DNA of 64,000 nt, from contig JAJEKB010021564.1 of the NCBI GenBank assembly GCA_022393335.1, positions 949,643 to 1,013,642 on the forward strand, read 5' to 3'. The notes under the pieces were generated by a model that was not told where the DNA came from, searched no databases, and was given only the letters and a program-made list of their open reading frames with translations. The stretch comes from Macrotrachela quadricornifera. Its lineage: Eukaryota > Rotifera > Eurotatoria > Philodinida > Philodinidae. This document shows positions 46,748 to 57,386 of this stretch, in pieces (positions within the stretch are counted from its first letter, which is position 1; the number at the start of each line of letters is the position of its first letter). The position numbers and the translations under genes were made by a program.

Positions 46748-49700
46748 TCAATAATCTAATATTTCTTTCCATAATCGATGAGCCATTGCAAATTCTTCAC
46801 TTTCAGCAGCAAAGGTACGAAGATCATTTTTAGGTAATGATTGAATTTTTTCTTTAATTTGTTTTAATTGCATGAGATTGACATTATGTTGAACACCTCT
46901 GCCTGCCTTGATATCATGTGAAGGCATACGCGTAATGATTTGTAATTTACGATTTATTATGTCAGGCCAAGGAGTAAATTGATATTTGGCAATGAAACCA
47001 ATTGGAGACCATTTCCAGACGGCACCTTCTATCGAATGTCGACCTATACTATAATTGACAAATGGATAAGAATGTATGAAACGAGAATAAAATGTAACAC
47101 CGAACTTTTCCTCTCCAACAGCTGGATTATAAACATATTTAGAACGTTGTTTTAATAATGATGTGAAACGTTTTAATGGAATCGAATCATCACCTGACAT
47201 TGTAAGTGAACGAAAACGAAATGCTGTTGTGTTATTATAATGGTCTTGTTTAGCTAACATTTTACGAAGATTAGAATGAACAAGAAATTCGGGTGTATTC
47301 AATACAATTTTCCATGCGTTTGGATATATTTTTTCGTATTCCATAATTTCTTCATCAACTAAATGAGCATCGAAATATGCATTTCGTGTTGATACTACTT
47401 TCCAAGTATTTGGAGCTTCACGACGAATAATCTGTAATGACTGATCAGTACTATTATAATCAATTAAAATAGCCATATCAAACATAGGTACATGATGACG
47501 AATCCAAAATGGTAATAATACTTCTTCATTGAAAAAATGAGAAATTAATATTACAGGTCTACGTATTGACGGAAATACTAATGGCCAAGATAATGGTTTA
47601 TTAGAGTTTTGTATAAGTATTTTATTTGTATTTTGATTCATTTTTAAAAGTTGTTGATGCGGAAATGGACGTATTAGGAAAATATTCTTCATACCTTTTT
47701 CAATAGTTTCATTGCGAATTTTTTTGACAATTTCATCCCAAAAATTCCATGCAAAAATTATAATTGTCAATGGATTAGTTGAATTATATTTACTTAATTC
47801 AGAAGTTGAACGTACTGGTATAGATGTACCAGGACAATAAGTATTTTGTTTCAAAGGTGCATCATCAACTACATAAGAAATATTCCACGATCGATTTGAA
47901 ATACCTAATAAGAAATGTAAAAGAACCATGCCTTTAGCAGCAGCACCATATGCAATAATAGTGTGATTTTTAGCATGAAGAGATTCTAATTGTCGTATAA
48001 TCCATTGACGCATGATTTTAGCTTGAGCTTCATATTTAATGTAGAACCATGAATCGTTCATACCAAGATAAAGTTCTTTCTGTAAAGCTAATGATAAAGA
48101 TGGTGATAGTTCATGTCTATTAGAAATAGAAAAAGAAATGTTTGATAAATTTGCTCGTTGAAATGTCACTAAACATGAACGTCCATGGATTGGTGTAATT
48201 TCAATTTGTACTATAGTAAGTCCTACTATATGAGCAAGTTTTGCAAATGAATGCGCTGTAAAAAAAGATATATGCTCATGATAAATAGTATCAAATTGTC
48301 CAGTTTCATACATTTCACATTGAGATGTTTGAATATACAATTTTGTTGTTATACCCATAATAGCAACACAAGCACGAAGAAATTGTATTGGATTATCCAC
48401 ATGAGCAAGTACATTCTGTGCAATAATTACATTTAAAGATTCCATTGAAGGTATATTTGGAAATGTATCAATACCCCAAAAGCCAGTATAAATAGTATGA
48501 CCTGATGCTCTTGCAATATTAGCTAAATTCTTGGCTGGATCAATACCTATAGTTTTCCATCCACGTTTAAGAAATTCATTTAATTGACTTCCATCGTTAC
48601 ATGCTATTTCCAGTACAGTTCCATTTTTAATTTTACTTTCATTAATTACTTTTTCAGCTAACCATGAAAAATATTTTTTTAAACTATTACTTGTACCACT
48701 TTGATATAAATAATGACTGAAAAGATATTTTCGATCAACAATATGTGATAGTTGTGTATGATGACATATTGGACATCGTACCAAATGTAATGTAAATCGT
48801 TTTAATTTTAATGAAACGTCTACATCAGTTTTGAAATCATTAGCAAGAGGTTGATTATCTAAATCTAATATTGTATACATTCGACGTGAACCACACACAA
48901 CACATGGAATTGAATCATTGGTTAAACGTGATTGTCGACCAATACACATTTGAGGTACATGATTGATTAAATTTTTTATAGTCTCGGATAAATTGCCTTC
49001 AAATACAAAATTAAATTTAGTACGAAATTTAGTATTATTTAAAGAGAATCCATGACTGTCATCCTTTACAAGATGATCTGATGTGTCAATATGAGCTCCT
49101 GTTTGAAATGCAATAGTATTGGCAACATTAGAAATATGAGTTGAAAAAGATTGTAAATGAAATATATCGAATCGTTTAGCTTTTTTAGAATGTTTTATTA
49201 ATGTAGTAACAGCTCGCATAAGATCTTCCATACATAGATATGCACGATTCGATTCAGGATGAGTAACATGTAATCTTCCATTAAGAAAAGCTTGACAAAT
49301 TAATGCCATAGGAGAAAGATCAATACGTTGACTTGGAGAAAGGCCAATAACAGTACCAAATCGTAAACCAATTATTTGAGGAGTAGAAATGGTATTAAGT
49401 GTTAAATGTTCTAATATTTTTTCACGACGAAGAAGAGAAGAAGAATATAAATCTAATAGATCAATTTGAATAGGAGAATCTTCATTGAATAGTACTGATC
49501 CTGAACCTTCCGCAATAGCAGATGTTGATGCAAATATCAAAATTTGAGAAGGTAACATACGTTTAGCTAAATTATATATATCATTTACATTTTCATATTC
49601 AACTTCATTTGGACGATTTTGACACGTTGCACGACCTGTTAGACCTCCTAAATATATCACTACATGATATTTTTGAAGTACTTCACTTGATATTTCATAA

Positions 49701-49999
49701 CTTGCTTGTTTCGGATAAATACGATCATAACCAGTAACTTTCCAGTTTTTGTCTTTTTGAAAATGATTCAATAATCGTGAGCCGATATATCCAGAAGAAC
49801 CAATTATAGCGATATAGCACAAAGAAGATGGAAACGGTGCGGTACACGACAGGTCTTTCCTTGTAGCTTCCATATTAAATATAAATCCATTCAAAAAATT
49901 ATCTTTATAACGAATTTCTACTACATAAATGGATAAAATGACGATCAAAACACAAGCAGCAATGAATCTTATATTTGTAGTTAATAATCTACGACGCAT
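46748..49999 (-). CDS. Trimodular epimerase / sugar C-methyltransferase / glycosyltransferase
   Basis: A single 1083-codon frame without introns. Residues about 11-27 are a signal anchor, suggesting a type II Golgi or ER protein. Residues about 60-345 are an NAD-dependent epimerase/dehydratase (extended SDR) with GSSGYIGS and a STSAIAEG strand. The usual YxxxK is changed to YSSSL (about 185-189). Residues about 364-780 are a deoxysugar C-methyltransferase like those of antibiotic sugar pathways. Its zinc-binding start has CVVC (366-369) and CPIC (409-412), the SAM loop is EIACNDGSQL (about 464-473), and the catalytic-type motif is YHEHISFF (573-580). The family's C-terminal Rossmann part YGAAAKGM follows. 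Residues about 813-1060 are a GT2-like glycosyltransferase (ISHFFNEE, LIDYNSTDQS). Proposed job: making and transferring a methyl-branched sugar in the secretory pathway. The catalytic modules look bacterial; several NxS/T sites are present. No damage seen. Confidence 0.85.
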   Translation of the reverse strand: MRRRLLTTNIRFIAACVLIVILSIYVVEIRYKDNFLNGFIFNMEATRKDLSCTAPFPSSLCYIAIIGSSGYIGSRLLNHFQKDKNWKVTGYDRIYPKQASYEISSEVLQKYHVVIYLGGLTGRATCQNRPNEVEYENVNDIYNLAKRMLPSQILIFASTSAIAEGSGSVLFNEDSPIQIDLLDLYSSSLLRREKILEHLTLNTISTPQIIGLRFGTVIGLSPSQRIDLSPMALICQAFLNGRLHVTHPESNRAYLCMEDLMRAVTTLIKHSKKAKRFDIFHLQSFSTHISNVANTIAFQTGAHIDTSDHLVKDDSHGFSLNNTKFRTKFNFVFEGNLSETIKNLINHVPQMCIGRQSRLTNDSIPCVVCGSRRMYTILDLDNQPLANDFKTDVDVSLKLKRFTLHLVRCPICHHTQLSHIVDRKYLFSHYLYQSGTSNSLKKYFSWLAEKVINESKIKNGTVLEIACNDGSQLNEFLKRGWKTIGIDPAKNLANIARASGHTIYTGFWGIDTFPNIPSMESLNVIIAQNVLAHVDNPIQFLRACVAIMGITTKLYIQTSQCEMYETGQFDTIYHEHISFFTAHSFAKLAHIVGLTIVQIEITPIHGRSCLVTFQRANLSNISFSISNRHELSPSLSLALQKELYLGMNDSWFYIKYEAQAKIMRQWIIRQLESLHAKNHTIIAYGAAAKGMVLLHFLLGISNRSWNISYVVDDAPLKQNTYCPGTSIPVRSTSELSKYNSTNPLTIIIFAWNFWDEIVKKIRNETIEKGMKNIFLIRPFPHQQLLKMNQNTNKILIQNSNKPLSWPLVFPSIRRPVILISHFFNEEVLLPFWIRHHVPMFDMAILIDYNSTDQSLQIIRREAPNTWKVVSTRNAYFDAHLVDEEIMEYEKIYPNAWKIVLNTPEFLVHSNLRKMLAKQDHYNNTTAFRFRSLTMSGDDSIPLKRFTSLLKQRSKYVYNPAVGEEKFGVTFYSRFIHSYPFVNYSIGRHSIEGAVWKWSPIGFIAKYQFTPWPDIINRKLQIITRMPSHDIKAGRGVQHNVNLMQLKQIKEKIQSLPKNDLRTFAAESEEFAMAHRLWKEILDY

Positions 50000-51756
50000 T
50001 TGTTTAATTTCTTTTATTCTGAAACAATAGCAAAGTGCTTTGATTCATTATCTTACAAGGATAAATTTTCAAAATCGAAATTATTAATAAGCTTGTTCAT
50101 AACTCTATTAATCAGCAAGTCAGTCAATCAAAATATTTAACATTTAGATATAAATCAATTAGATTTGTGGTTATTTTTTTTAATGATAAAATTCCTTTGT
50201 TTTTTTAATAAAGTTTGATTAATGCAGAAAAATACAGAAAAACCTGGTTAACTGAACAAATCGGCAGACAAATGGCTACGAATAAAAAGCACCAAACAAT
50301 TTAATTAACCCAGAATAAGACAAGAGAGAAATGCGATTATTTACAGTAAAGGTAAAAAAGTTTCTTACAAAATTTAAAAAGATATCTTTTCGTGTATTCA
50401 CCATTGAAACTTTTTTCGGGTCTGCAGAACGAAGACATAGCGCCCATCCGTTGGATTCGCTGGCTCTTTTATGGAAGAATATACTGTGCTGCTACTGCTA
50501 GAAATGCCCAGATTAAGATCATGTGATAATATCCAACCTTTATTAGCCCATACAATGATCAGAATTAGACATGCACCGGACCCGAACGTTCGGGCTCGGT
50601 CTCCAGAGCTCAAATTCGGCCCAGACTCGGGGATCAAAGTTATGCAAATTACCCAGTTTGTCACTTTGACCACATGATAAAATGTTATCCATAACATTTT
50701 TTGTATCACACATAATTACAATATTGATCATAAGCTTCGACCATTGTCCATGAAATTTTTATCAGAAATTCAGCTTAAAGGAACTGTGATTGCAAGCATG
50801 AATCTGATGACGGAAGATATCTAGCTATCAGCTACCGGTTAACTTCATATCTTGGATATGAGTAAGATTCAGTGAAACTAAGAAAACTCTAAAATGGTTC
50901 AGGCTCAGAGTGTGCCTTGGCAAACCACTGATTGCCATATAGGAATAAAAAAAAATAAGATATTTTATTTTTCTTAGATTTTTGTTCATTATATTGAAGA
51001 ATTAACAATGAAGTTGTCAACATAAAATTGTCATTTAATACACGAGATTTTTTCATATGTAATCAAGAAAGCTTTTATCAATCTCTGAATATGACTAATC
51101 CAAGCCTGTCATGAGATGAAATAATGAACGTAAAACTTTTCTTTTTCGCATTATACTTAGTGAAGCAGCAAGCAAAACATAAGCTAATAGAGATAATATT
51201 TTGTGGAGAAGTTGTTAAAATAAGGAATGCACCGATAGCAAGAACTCAAGACAAAAATAAGGCAAATATAATTAGAGATTTGCCAATAAGAAGAAATAAA
51301 TGTGAAAAAAAGCATTCTTGACAGATAGAAAACGTCCTAAATCTCTCATTGAATAATCACAAGCATACGAAGTATATTTAATTGATCTGTAAAAACTTTG
51401 AACGTTTATTTCATATAGGTTCTTAAGTGAATTTAAAACCAGTCTCCCCAGAAATTGGCACGGCCAAGAAAAATACAATAGAGGTGGATATAATCATTGT
51501 TACAACGAAATATGAGAAAGTGATCAAGGAAGGGATCTTCCCTCAAAAACGGACTTTGTTATTTTTCGTCCGATTTCACCGAAATTTTGGTGAATATTAG
51601 TCTAGGATAGGATAGATCATAGGTGAGAAATCTCCAATAAACTAATGAGTTATAGTCAATTTGTTGGTTAAAAGCAGCATGTATGCGGGCAAGGATTTCG
51701 CAATAAGGATACGAACTAATGAGCTCGGATGGTTTTTAAGTTGTGAAGTACCCTTA
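50000..51756. other. Intergenic, no gene supported
   Basis: Upstream flank of the trimodular enzyme. The stretch 50400-50730 is less AT-rich and contains the palindrome cccgaacgttcggg at about 50581-50594. Open frames there overlap on both strands and show no domain. The part 51520-51750 is unremarkable. Confidence 0.45.
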
Positions 51757-51934
51757 AGGCTAGATCCTCACAGGACCCGAGTTTTGAATTTACCTTTGTT
51801 TGTTTTCTAAAAATCCTTTTTCAAAAAAATCATGAACTCATGTCCAAAAATTACTAATAAAAATGAAACATCTAAGTTTTTTATTTCAGCAGAAGAGAAA
51901 TGCAAAACTCGGACTCTGTGAGGATCTAGTCCTA
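51757..51934. mobile_element. MITE with CTAGATCCTCACAG ends
   Basis: 'Aaggctagatcctcacagg' at the left is inverted as 'ctgtgaggatctagtcct' at the right, and 'ccgagttttga' is mirrored by 'caaaactcgg'. About 178 bp, no coding capacity, target duplication not resolved. Confidence 0.65.
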
Positions 51935-52013
51935 CCTGCATACTATGTAATAAAAAGAAAAAATAGCACATCTATACTGAGTCGTTGTTAATAGGCATGC
52001 AACAATACCAATA

Positions 52014-52250
52014 CGGTATTGAGGTATTGGTATGGGTCGGTATTGATAACATTGGTATTGGTATGGATCGATATTGATAACATTGGTATTGGTATGGATC
52101 GGTATTGATAACATTGGTATTGGTATGGATCGGTATTGATAACATTGGTATTGGTATGGATCGGTATTGATAACATTGGTATTGGTATGGATCGGTATTG
52201 ATAACATTGGTATTGGTGTGGATCGGTATTGATAACATTGGTATTGGTAT
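52014..52250. repeat. 31-bp tandem repeat (GGTATTGGTATGG type)
   Basis: About 7.5 copies of a 31-bp unit containing 'gataacattggtattggta' and 'tggatcggtatt', nearly identical to each other. Since 31 is not a multiple of 3, all frames show the same shifted peptide; this is not a gene. Confidence 0.9.
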
Positions 52251-52633
52251 TGCTAAATACTGGGGGTACTCAATAGTCATCAACTGCTATATATTGAGGG
52301 TATCCTTCGATCCTCAATTACAATATACTGGTGGTATCCATAGGTCTTCAACCACTATATATTAGGAGTACCTTTGGATCCACAACTACAATATACTGTG
52401 GTACCCATAGGTCCTCAACTACCAAATATTGGGGGTACCCTTGAGCCTTCAACTACTATATATTGGGAGTACCAATAGGTCCTCAAGTCCTATATACTGG
52501 GAGTACCCTTGGGTCCTTAAGTACTATACTATCGAGGTACCTTTGGGTATTCAACTACTATACTATGGGGGTGCTCATAGGTCCTCAAAGCCTATATATT
52601 GGGGGTACCCTTAGGTCTTCAGCTACTGTACTA

Positions 52634-53183
52634 CAAGGTGGGCCATAAGTAACACCCCGATAAGAAATTTTAATATCTCCATTGCAGCTAGAGCAAACGA
52701 GCTGATTTTTTTATCAATGATACAGGCATGTTCAAGCTTCATTTTTATAAAAATACGTCTAGAGAGATCATTGAATAAGTATATTGTTTTCTTTCCATAT
52801 CTGTAAAAAAGTAAACATTTTTTGTTGAGTTCATTAGTGATACTTAACAAAGGCTTTCTCTAACCTTGTCTCTATGTATTGAAAGTGCAAACATACCTTT
52901 ATTATTGGTAAATAAATCAACCCGTTTGCTTGATCTATAGCAGAGATATTCAATTTTTTCTCCGTTGCGTGACTTTTGGGCCACTCTGTTCCTAGTTGTG
53001 AAAAAGTAAAATTTTTCAGTTGAAATCACTAGTGGTACTTAGCAAAGGGTTTCTCTAGACATGTCTTTAGGGATAGAAAATTTGAACATGTCTCTATCAT
53101 TGATAAAAAAATCAGCTTGTTTGCTCTAGCTGCCATGAAGATGTTAAAATTTCTTATCGGAGTGTTACTTATGGCTCACCCTG
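52634..53183. mobile_element. Mariner-type MITE, palindromic
   Basis: A 550-bp element with ends CAAGGTGGGCCATAAGTAAC and, reverse-complemented, CAGGGTGAGCCATAAGTAAC. TA dinucleotides flank it at 52632-52633 and 53184-53185. The arms continue to share 'gataagaaattttaa' and 'gctgatttttttatcaatgat'. End sequence and TA target fit the mariner group. It lies inside the minisatellite array. Confidence 0.8.
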
Positions 53184-53362
53184 TATAGGAGTCTCCTTGG
53201 GTCATCAACTACTATACTATGAGAGTACCCTTGGATCTTCAACTGCTTTACTACAGGAGTACCCTTGAGGCCTCAACTGCTATACTATAGGGGTGCCCTT
53301 GGGTCCTCATCTACTATGCTATGAGAGTACCTTTAGGTCCTCAACTTAGGGATAGCACCATA

Positions 53363-55054
53363 CAGGTTGATTACGTTATTTTTGCTAGTTTTGTGTCGTT
53401 TGCTGTACTTATGCAATACATCGATTTTTTTTATTTGGACACAATTGGATAGAGCATCAGCTCTTTTATCAAATCACATAATTTGTTTGTTAATTTCCCT
53501 GGCTCTAGCCCAAAATTTTGATGAATCTCAAACAAGTTTGAAAAAAATTTTTTTAGGATTGTTGTCATGATTATTAATAGTTTTATTTTTCATATATATA
53601 AACAAAAACAAAGGACAATTATAAACGATGTTCGATATGAGAGCCTCGAGCTTTATATATCATTAAAACTCTCTTTGGCCAGGAAGCTAATACTTTATCG
53701 ATATAAGTCTGACTCATCTTTCGCCACTCACTCAAAAGCTTTTTTTTAAGTTCATCAAGAGAATGAATATGAATTTGATTCAGTTGTTGTTTCAAATACC
53801 CCCATATTGAATAATCCATTGATGCAGCATCAGGACTAACAGGTATTCATTCTTGTGGTGTTATATAATGAATTTTGTTTTGTTCGAAAAATCTAATTGT
53901 TTGTTCGGCAGTATGAGTTGGTGCCGAATCTTGATGAAGAAACCACTTCATTTTTCGTTATTTTGGAGATAAACGTGAAATATCTTGTGCTAAAAATGGC
54001 TTTAAAACCTTGTTAACGTAATAATTTGAATTAATTTTTGTACCAGGTGCAACAAAACGAAGTGCAGTTTTTCCTTGACTTGATACACCTCCCCATACCA
54101 TAAAACCTTTTGGTCGTGAAGTGTTTTGTTGAATAACCATTCAATCATAATCGGGATTAGTTTTTTTTATATAACATACTTTTTTTTTTCCACCAGTTCC
54201 ATCTAAATAAAACCAAGCCTCATCTGTTGTGATGAAGTTCTTATATCGACCACGTGCTAATCGAAGATAAAGTTGAAATGATCGCTGTCTACGTTTCGTA
54301 ATATTCGACGATGTCAACTTTTGAACTTTCTGTTTTTTTCGAAGAACAAATCCAGAATTTTTGATAATGTTCGAGACAGTCGATTGGCTGATGTGAAGAT
54401 CGTTAGCAATAGCACGTTGAGTTGGTGGATCTTCGACGTCAATTTTCTTAATGACCTTCTTAATAATATATGGTGTTTGTGATGGTTTTTTTCGAAAAAT
54501 TTTAATTGTAGATTCAGAATTTCTTTGACGGCCGACCTTTCGCTTGATATTTGACACAGTACGTTGAGATAAATGTATACCATCAAGTTTCAAAATGTTC
54601 AGAATTCGAGGCTGAGAATATCCTTGACGTAATAGTTGCAGAATACGTCCTTCGACAATATCGGAAATTTTCTTCCGTGGCATTTACTTGAAATTAATTT
54701 AAACGAATTGAACTAAAGAGGAAGGCTATAACTGTCATCAAGAGGAAAGAAAAAAACCGTTCAATATTTGATGCGCACGTGTTATCGCGAATACTGTTAA
54801 ACATGATGTAAGCAGTCTGTATATGAAAAATGAAACTATTAATAATCATGACAACAATCCTAAAAAATTTTTTTTCAAACTCGTTTGAGATTCATCAAAA
54901 TTTTGGACTAGAGCCAGAGAAACTAACAAACAAATTATGTGATTTGATAGAAGAGCTGATGCTCTATCCAACTGTCTCCAAATAAAAAAAAATCGATGTA
55001 TTGCATAAGTACAGCAAACGACACAAAACTAGCAAAAATAACGTAATCAACCTG
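53363..55054 (-). mobile_element. Full-length mariner-family transposon
   Basis: A 1692-bp element with ends CAGGTTGATTACGTTATTTT in inverted orientation and TA at 53361-53362 and 55055-55056. Terminal inverted repeats are long, about 210 bp. The transposase gene is on the minus strand. Two copies of the empty target are present elsewhere in the window (near 55725-55750 and 27390-27420). Confidence 0.9.
53619..54683 (-). pseudogene. Mariner transposase (DD37D spacing), three in-frame stops
   Basis: Starts MPRKKISDIVEGRILQLL, a paired-type HTH, with a second HTH (RAIANDLHISQSTVSNI). The catalytic residues are in TTDEAWFYLD, LHQDSAPTH and AASMDYSIWGYLK. Thirty-seven residues (counting one stop) separate the second and third Asp, the DD37D pattern. 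One frame runs through the whole length but is broken by TGA (54141), TAA (53958) and TGA (about 53845). About 354 codons, near full length for the group. No frameshifts are needed, so decay is by point mutation only. Confidence 0.88.
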
Positions 55055-56261
55055 TATATTTACTTTACTAGGCACTAAGTACCTATCATAAATTACTGAT
55101 CGCTGCGTCCGCTTTTCTGTTAGTCGAAAAACGGCTCAATCAGATGGCAGCAAAATGTAACTAGCTTATTTCATGGATAACCGTGGAAGGTTCTATGAGG
55201 ACTTTTGTAGAGCACCTTTGGTAACTTCAAATTGGCCCAAACAACCCTGTGGTCCGTCCTTGTCTTGATGGAAAAAACCGCTTCGAAATCTGATTGGCCG
55301 AAATACTTTTGCAACAGCCAACCACATAGCAGGTAATTGTAACTTGCTTATTTCACGAGCAACCGTCGAAGATTCTATGGGGACTTTTATAGAGCACCCA
55401 TGATAACCTCAAATTGACCCGAACAACCCTATATTTCGTCTTTATCTTTATAGAGAAAAATCGTCTCGAAATCTGATTAGATGCTATAAAAAAGTTACAA
55501 CCAATCAGATTTCGAGACGATTTTTCTCTATAAAGATAAAGACGAAATATAAGGTTGTTCGGGTCAATTTGAGGTTATCATGGGCGCTCTACAAAAGTGC
55601 TCATAGAATCTCCGACGGCTGTCCGTGAAATAAGCGAGTTACATTTTGCTGCCATCTGATTGGACTGTTTTTCGACTTATAGAAAAGCAGACGCAGTCAG
55701 TAGCAGTGTACAATAGGTACTTAGTGCCTAGTAAAGTAAATATATGGTGCTATCTCTAAGTTGTGGATCTAAGGGTACTCTCATAATATAGTGGATGAGG
55801 ACCCAAGAACACCTCCATAATTTAGAAGATGAGGATCCAAGAGTACCTCCCATAGTATAGCAGTTGAAAACCCAAGGGTACTCCTATATATAGCAGTTGA
55901 AGACCGAAGGGTACTCCTATAGTAGAGTACTTACGGTCACAAAGGTAGTTCTATAGTATTGCAGTTGTGGACCCATGGGTACCCCCATAATGTAGTACTT
56001 AAGGACTCAAGGGTAATCTCATAGTATAGCAGTTGAGGACTCAACGGTATTCCCAATATATAGGACTTGAGGACCTATGAATATCCTCGTAGTGTAGTAG
56101 TTGAGAGCCCAAGGATAAGACATATATATAGTACTTGAGGACGTCAGGGTACCCCGGTATATAGTAGATGAGGGCTCAAGGTGCCCTCAATATATAGTAG
56201 TCAAGGATCCAAAAGTGCCCCGAATATATAGTAGTTGAGTATTTATGGGTACCCCAGTATA

Positions 56262-56470
56262 TAGCAATAGCAATACTAACAGCATCAATAGCAAAAGCAA
56301 TACTAACAGCATCAATAGCAATAGCAATACTAACAGCATCAANNNNNNNNNNCCAATACTAATACCAATACGAATACGAATACGAATACCAATACCAATT
56401 CCAATACCAACACCAATACCAATACCATCAATACCATCAATACCAATACCAATTGGTATTGGTATTGTTA
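56262..56470. repeat. Microsatellite-like tandem repeats with gap
   Basis: Three copies of a 27-bp unit 'caatactaacagcatcaata...' are followed by a 10-N gap (56343-56352). Then comes a (CCAATA)n-like tract ending in the hairpin 'accaattggt'. The CAATAC motif is the complement of the 31-bp tandem at 52014-52250, so it mirrors that repeat. Confidence 0.8.
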
Positions 56471-56844
56471 TGTCCTTAGTTGTTTAGAAAACCTTGCCCG
56501 CGTCAATGATATGCTCGAAGAAATTGATTTTAAGGAAAACGAAAAATAAAATTTTTTGATGTATTTCAATTCGATCGATGTGTTTTACCCTTAGTCATAG
56601 CTAGAGAGCTGAAAATTTTAGAACTAAAAGATCTTGATTAGTTCTATATGTCATAAAAATTTCAGTTCTATCGGTCATACAAAACTATGAAAACTATCAT
56701 TAACACTGTTTTCTCAGTGGCCCTCAATAGCGCATTCTCAGAAAAAAAAATCGTTAGAAAAAAGACCAACATACACGTTTTGGCAAAACAAGTTATACCA
56801 GGTTGTAGTTCATCACAAGGGCTATCAATATATGTATAAATCTA
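56471..56844. other. Intergenic, no gene seen
   Basis: AT-rich spacer before the tRNA-like sequence; no feature recognised. Confidence 0.4.
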
Positions 56845-56919
56845 GCCGAGGATGGTATAGTGGTTCTATGCATCTGACTACTAGTCAGAGATCAGAAGGT
56901 TCGATTCCTTCCCTTGGCA
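56845..56919 (+). tRNA. tRNA-like gene, anticodon ACT, possibly a pseudogene
   Basis: Acceptor arms GCCGAGG and CCTTGGC pair over 7 bp with one G-T. The anticodon stem TCTGA/TCAGA encloses CTACTAG, giving anticodon ACT after T33. The T arm GAAGG/CCTTC with loop TTCGATT is perfect. A box (TGGTATAGTGG) and B box (GGTTCGATTCC) match the RNA polymerase III consensus. The D stem is poorly paired, and no T-run terminator follows. ACT would read serine AGU, but the short variable loop does not fit a serine tRNA. A pseudogene or misassigned identity is likely. Confidence 0.5.
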
Positions 56920-57386
56920 CGACGACGATGATGGTGATGGAAGAATAGAAGAAAGGAGAAGAATATATTCCGTATGAAGAAAAAACCAACAATACACATG
57001 GACATGGTTATCAAAGCCTCGCCAGTTTGTTTGTTTTCTGTTCTTTGTAACTCTGTTCTCGTTATATTATCATCATTCTGTCTTTCTCTTTCGTAAGCGT
57101 CCTGTAAAATTGTACTAAAAATCTCAAAAAAAATGTTGGACGGAACGAATAAAATTTGGCATAATTAAAAAAAATGTATAAATCTCGAAATTGAGTTTTT
57201 TTTTGATAAATTGACTTATCTGAGGGAAGGCTTGACGTCAATTAATAGATATGCAACACAATTGACGCTGACATAATCTTTACACAAAGAGAAAAATACA
57301 TTTTTTTAATTTTCCTCCCTAATATAGCCAGCTTCGAATGGAGATCGTGTCAAGATTAATTGAATTCACTCGGGTAATATGACTTA
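56920..57386. other. Intergenic, no gene seen
   Basis: A short (GAC/GAT)n run after the tRNA-like sequence, otherwise AT-rich. Confidence 0.4.

Larger units (their letters stand above)
52260..56270. repeat. Composite palindromic repeat with inverted minisatellite arrays, large copy
   Basis: The left array of the 34-bp minisatellite (52260-52630 and 53190-53350, plus orientation) is mirrored by the right array (55760-56270, minus orientation). Between them lies a palindromic core whose two arms share 'acttag-gatagcaccatata' and 'actttactaggcactaag'. They also share 'gctgcgtccgcttttctg', 'aatcagatggcagc' and 'cgaaatctgattgg'. Two transposons have inserted in the left half (52634-53183 and 53363-55054). 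Removing them gives a repeat of about 1.8 kb. The small copy at 26940-27670 has the same order. Confidence 0.65.

Noticed and set aside
51932..52283. Three overlapping minus-strand open frames of about 60-100 codons.
   Set aside because: They are the same 31-bp tandem repeat read in shifted frames.
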